Assembly: GCF_004217615.1 (NCBI RefSeq)
Contig: NZ_SHLD01000001.1
Location: forward strand, 6,014,001-6,078,000
DNA length: 64,000 nucleotides
Direction of reading: 5' to 3'
Origin: Micromonospora kangleipakensis
GTDB lineage: Bacteria > Actinomycetota > Actinomycetes > Mycobacteriales > Micromonosporaceae
Below, piece after piece: positions 63,201 to 64,000 of the stretch. Made by a program: the position numbers and the translations under genes. Position 1 is the stretch's first letter, and each line of letters opens with the position of its first letter. The notes beneath the pieces were generated by a model, which was given only the letters and a program-made list of their open reading frames with translations, was not told the origin of the DNA and did not search any database.

Positions 63201-64000
63201 GTACGCCAGCAGCACGCGCTCACCGACGGGCTGCGCGACGCGGTCCGGGAGGCCACCGAGCGGGAGCGCGCCTGGCGGGCCGAGGCGGCCGCCCGGGCCG
63301 ACCAGCAGCGGGCCGAGGCGGCGGCCCGGCGCACCGCCACGGTCAGCGAGGCGCTGCTGGACAGCGCCCCGGTCGGCGTCGGCCTGGTCGACACCGAGCT
63401 GCGCTACCTGCTGGTCAACCCGGCGCTGGCGGCGATGAACCGGCTGCCCGCCGCCGACCACCTCGGCCGGCGGCCGAGCGAGTGCCTGCCGGTGTACGAG
63501 CCGCGGATCGAGGAGCTGATGCGCCGGGCCCTGGCGCACGGGCCGATCGTCGGTGTCGAGTTCACCGCCGAGGCGGCCCCGCCGGCGACCGGCCGGCAGC
63601 ACGTGGTGGCCAGCTACTTCCCGATCCGGATCGCCGACACCGGCGAGCTGGTCGGGCTCGGCTTCACCATCGTCGACGTCACCGAACGCACCCGGCTGCT
63701 GGAGGCGCTCGGCGCCGAGCGGGCCCGCCACGAGCGGCTGGCCGCGACCGACGTGCTCGCCGTCTTCGGCGGCGAGGAGGAGCGGATCACCGAGGCCAAC
63801 GAGGCGTTCCTCGCCCTGCTCGGCTACACCGCCGAGGACGTGGCGCGGGGGCGGTTGACCTTGTCGGACCTCACTCCCCCGGGCTGGGAGGAGGCCGACG
63901 CGCGGGCCCTGGCGGAGCTGACGGAGAGCGGCCGGGCCCGGGCGTACGACAAGGAGTACCGGCACGCCGACGGGCGCCGGGTGCCGGTGCAGATCGGCGT
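60249..64000 (+). CDS. Hybrid sensor histidine kinase/response regulator, partial
   Basis: At least 1250 residues, running off the right edge. Domains in order: an N-terminal PAS-like domain (WDTAPLGPIDSWPQSLRT-type start, about 30-180), a GAF domain (about 195-320), HisKA with phospho-acceptor His346 in FFANVSHELRTPLTL, and HATPase_c with NLLSNALKA, SDTGVGIP and GSGIGLAL. A receiver domain follows with Asp652 in LVLADVMMPHLDG and LVKPFSASEL (about 605-720). Then come a PAS domain with PAC (740-850), a GAF-like domain (860-980) and two more PAS domains (from about 1030 and 1160). The GTG start at 60249 has GGAGG six bases upstream. It is a cytoplasmic or peripherally attached sensor, since no transmembrane helix is visible. 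PAS-rich sequence after the receiver is unusual and may feed a further C-terminal output domain such as a PP2C phosphatase. Confidence 0.9.
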   Translation, partial: MSGSAPAGTPPDSSRWQDVFAAGGEMGAAIADHDWTAPLGPIDSWPQSLRTALTICLHSRFPMLLLWGDELVMLYNDAFRPILGLSKRDALGRPAAAVWPEIWDVIGPMLTDVLAGRGATWNQDQLLLLDRNGFVEEVYFTFSYSPIIDESGAPGGVFTVVTETTERVVSERRLRLLSTLTAGLVDATAPEEVGRRAVKALAGSPAVPFVRLYLAGEDGLRPVHGNEAGAPAGAEESWPLAEVLASGEPRLLPLDPTDDPDRPGTPLVAVVPVPEPGAAAPTAVLIAGLNPRRPVDADYRAFVDLLAGHIGTALAGARAYQAEHRRAEALAELDAAKSAFFANVSHELRTPLTLIAGPVRDALTDPAQPLPEPLRRRLELVDRNAARLHRLVDSVLDFTRIEAGRLVPDRVALDVARFTRELAAAFAPAIERAGLTFEVDCARLPRPAYLDRVMWEKVVLNLLSNALKATVTGTIRLAVADDGGRLRLTVSDTGVGIPADELPRLFQRFHRVTGPAGRSAEGSGIGLALVRELVALHGGQIEVASAAGEGATFTVRIPYGSGSDAAAAGTAVSAAPTTAAAALADELGGPAGPGEVTGPPDAPRVVLVDDNPDLRAYVTELLAPHFGVRTAGDGRAALAAIVADPPDLVLADVMMPHLDGFGLLAALRADPRTADLPVVLLSARAGPEAAVEGLAAGADDYLVKPFSASELLARVRANLARARARLRRGEWATQVVESITDGVWVADENGVVFQVDETFERLTGYGQADAPYPPPYPWWPDPVTHPEERALLDRALVHLLGERTGAWEVPFQHRDGRTHWVSVSATEVRDPEHDRTLLVGTVRDVTAEHAVTQRHRAAAALADRLAEVAAEDEVLALTAAALSQAFAGTAYLLPRDGDGPAHTAAGPVAVAELDPTVAARLARPGDDEGTDAAVFGVGGRLSTPTRAWAVWVAFAAPRAVRADERMLGGLLTAAGSQALRRVEAVRQQHALTDGLRDAVREATERERAWRAEAAARADQQRAEAAARRTATVSEALLDSAPVGVGLVDTELRYLLVNPALAAMNRLPAADHLGRRPSECLPVYEPRIEELMRRALAHGPIVGVEFTAEAAPPATGRQHVVASYFPIRIADTGELVGLGFTIVDVTERTRLLEALGAERARHERLAATDVLAVFGGEEERITEANEAFLALLGYTAEDVARGRLTLSDLTPPGWEEADARALAELTESGRARAYDKEYRHADGRRVPVQIG

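Overview
The window is high-GC actinobacterial DNA, most likely from Micromonospora or a close relative in the Micromonosporaceae. This is an inference from very high GC with strong third-position bias, many GTG (and some TTG) starts, a mycothiol-dependent maleylpyruvate isomerase-type protein, an ANTAR regulator of the PdtaR type, a dephospho-CoA kinase fused to a GrpB domain, and XRE/DUF5753 regulation. Much of the gene set matches a block known from Mycobacterium tuberculosis (pyk-tesB, pdtaR, polA, rpsA, coaE, uvrB, a metallo-beta-lactamase-fold protein, uvrA), so this is chromosomal core interspersed with accessory genes.

Layout. 1-9.4 kb: start of uvrC, two tandem TAT-type Rieske lipoproteins, uvrA, rsgA, a mycothiol-family protein, an MBL-fold hydrolase, a DedA protein, a methyltransferase and a cold-shock protein. 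9.4-16.4 kb: an ArsR-MFS operon with a clear operator palindrome, a MarR-CocE hydrolase pair, a lytic transglycosylase lipoprotein, and a DedA protein fused to a PAP2-like domain that lacks its catalytic residues. 16.5-24.5 kb: typA, a methyltransferase, and a cell-wall recycling-like group (class A beta-lactamase-like hydrolase, dipeptide epimerase, NlpC/P60 peptidase) next to a protein tyrosine phosphatase, then terC with a candidate yybP-ykoY manganese riboswitch. 24.6-30 kb: nadR-like gene plus pnuC (NAD salvage), small oxidoreductases and regulators. 30-41.4 kb: uvrB, an internally duplicated membrane-anchored protein, coaE, rpsA, a methyltransferase, DUF2945/DUF3140 and polA. 41.5-46.6 kb: a complete branched-chain amino acid ABC transporter, livKHMGF. 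46.8-54.9 kb: a lipoprotein, pdtaR, tRNA-Leu(CAA) followed by an HTH/LAGLIDADG protein, a divergent Lrp and trans-sulfuration enzyme pair, a luciferase-like monooxygenase and an aromatic amino acid decarboxylase. 55-64 kb: a TSUP exporter with an Rrf2 regulator, tesB-pyk, a YciI protein, and a very large hybrid histidine kinase that runs off the window.

How the genes work together. UvrA, UvrB, UvrC and PolA together make most of nucleotide excision repair, though they are not one operon. LivK-H-M-G-F is one import system, with a hairpin between livK and livH that probably sets stoichiometry. PnuC and the NadR-like protein overlap by 4 bases and should act in sequence on nicotinamide riboside. 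Many convergent gene pairs are separated by strong hairpins. At least ten genes have a TANNNT -10 hexamer 6 to 7 bases before the start codon, which predicts leaderless mRNAs. Two related 60-70 base imperfect palindromes lie at intergenic sites 18 kb apart. No CRISPR array, insertion sequence, prophage or secondary-metabolite cluster was recognised.
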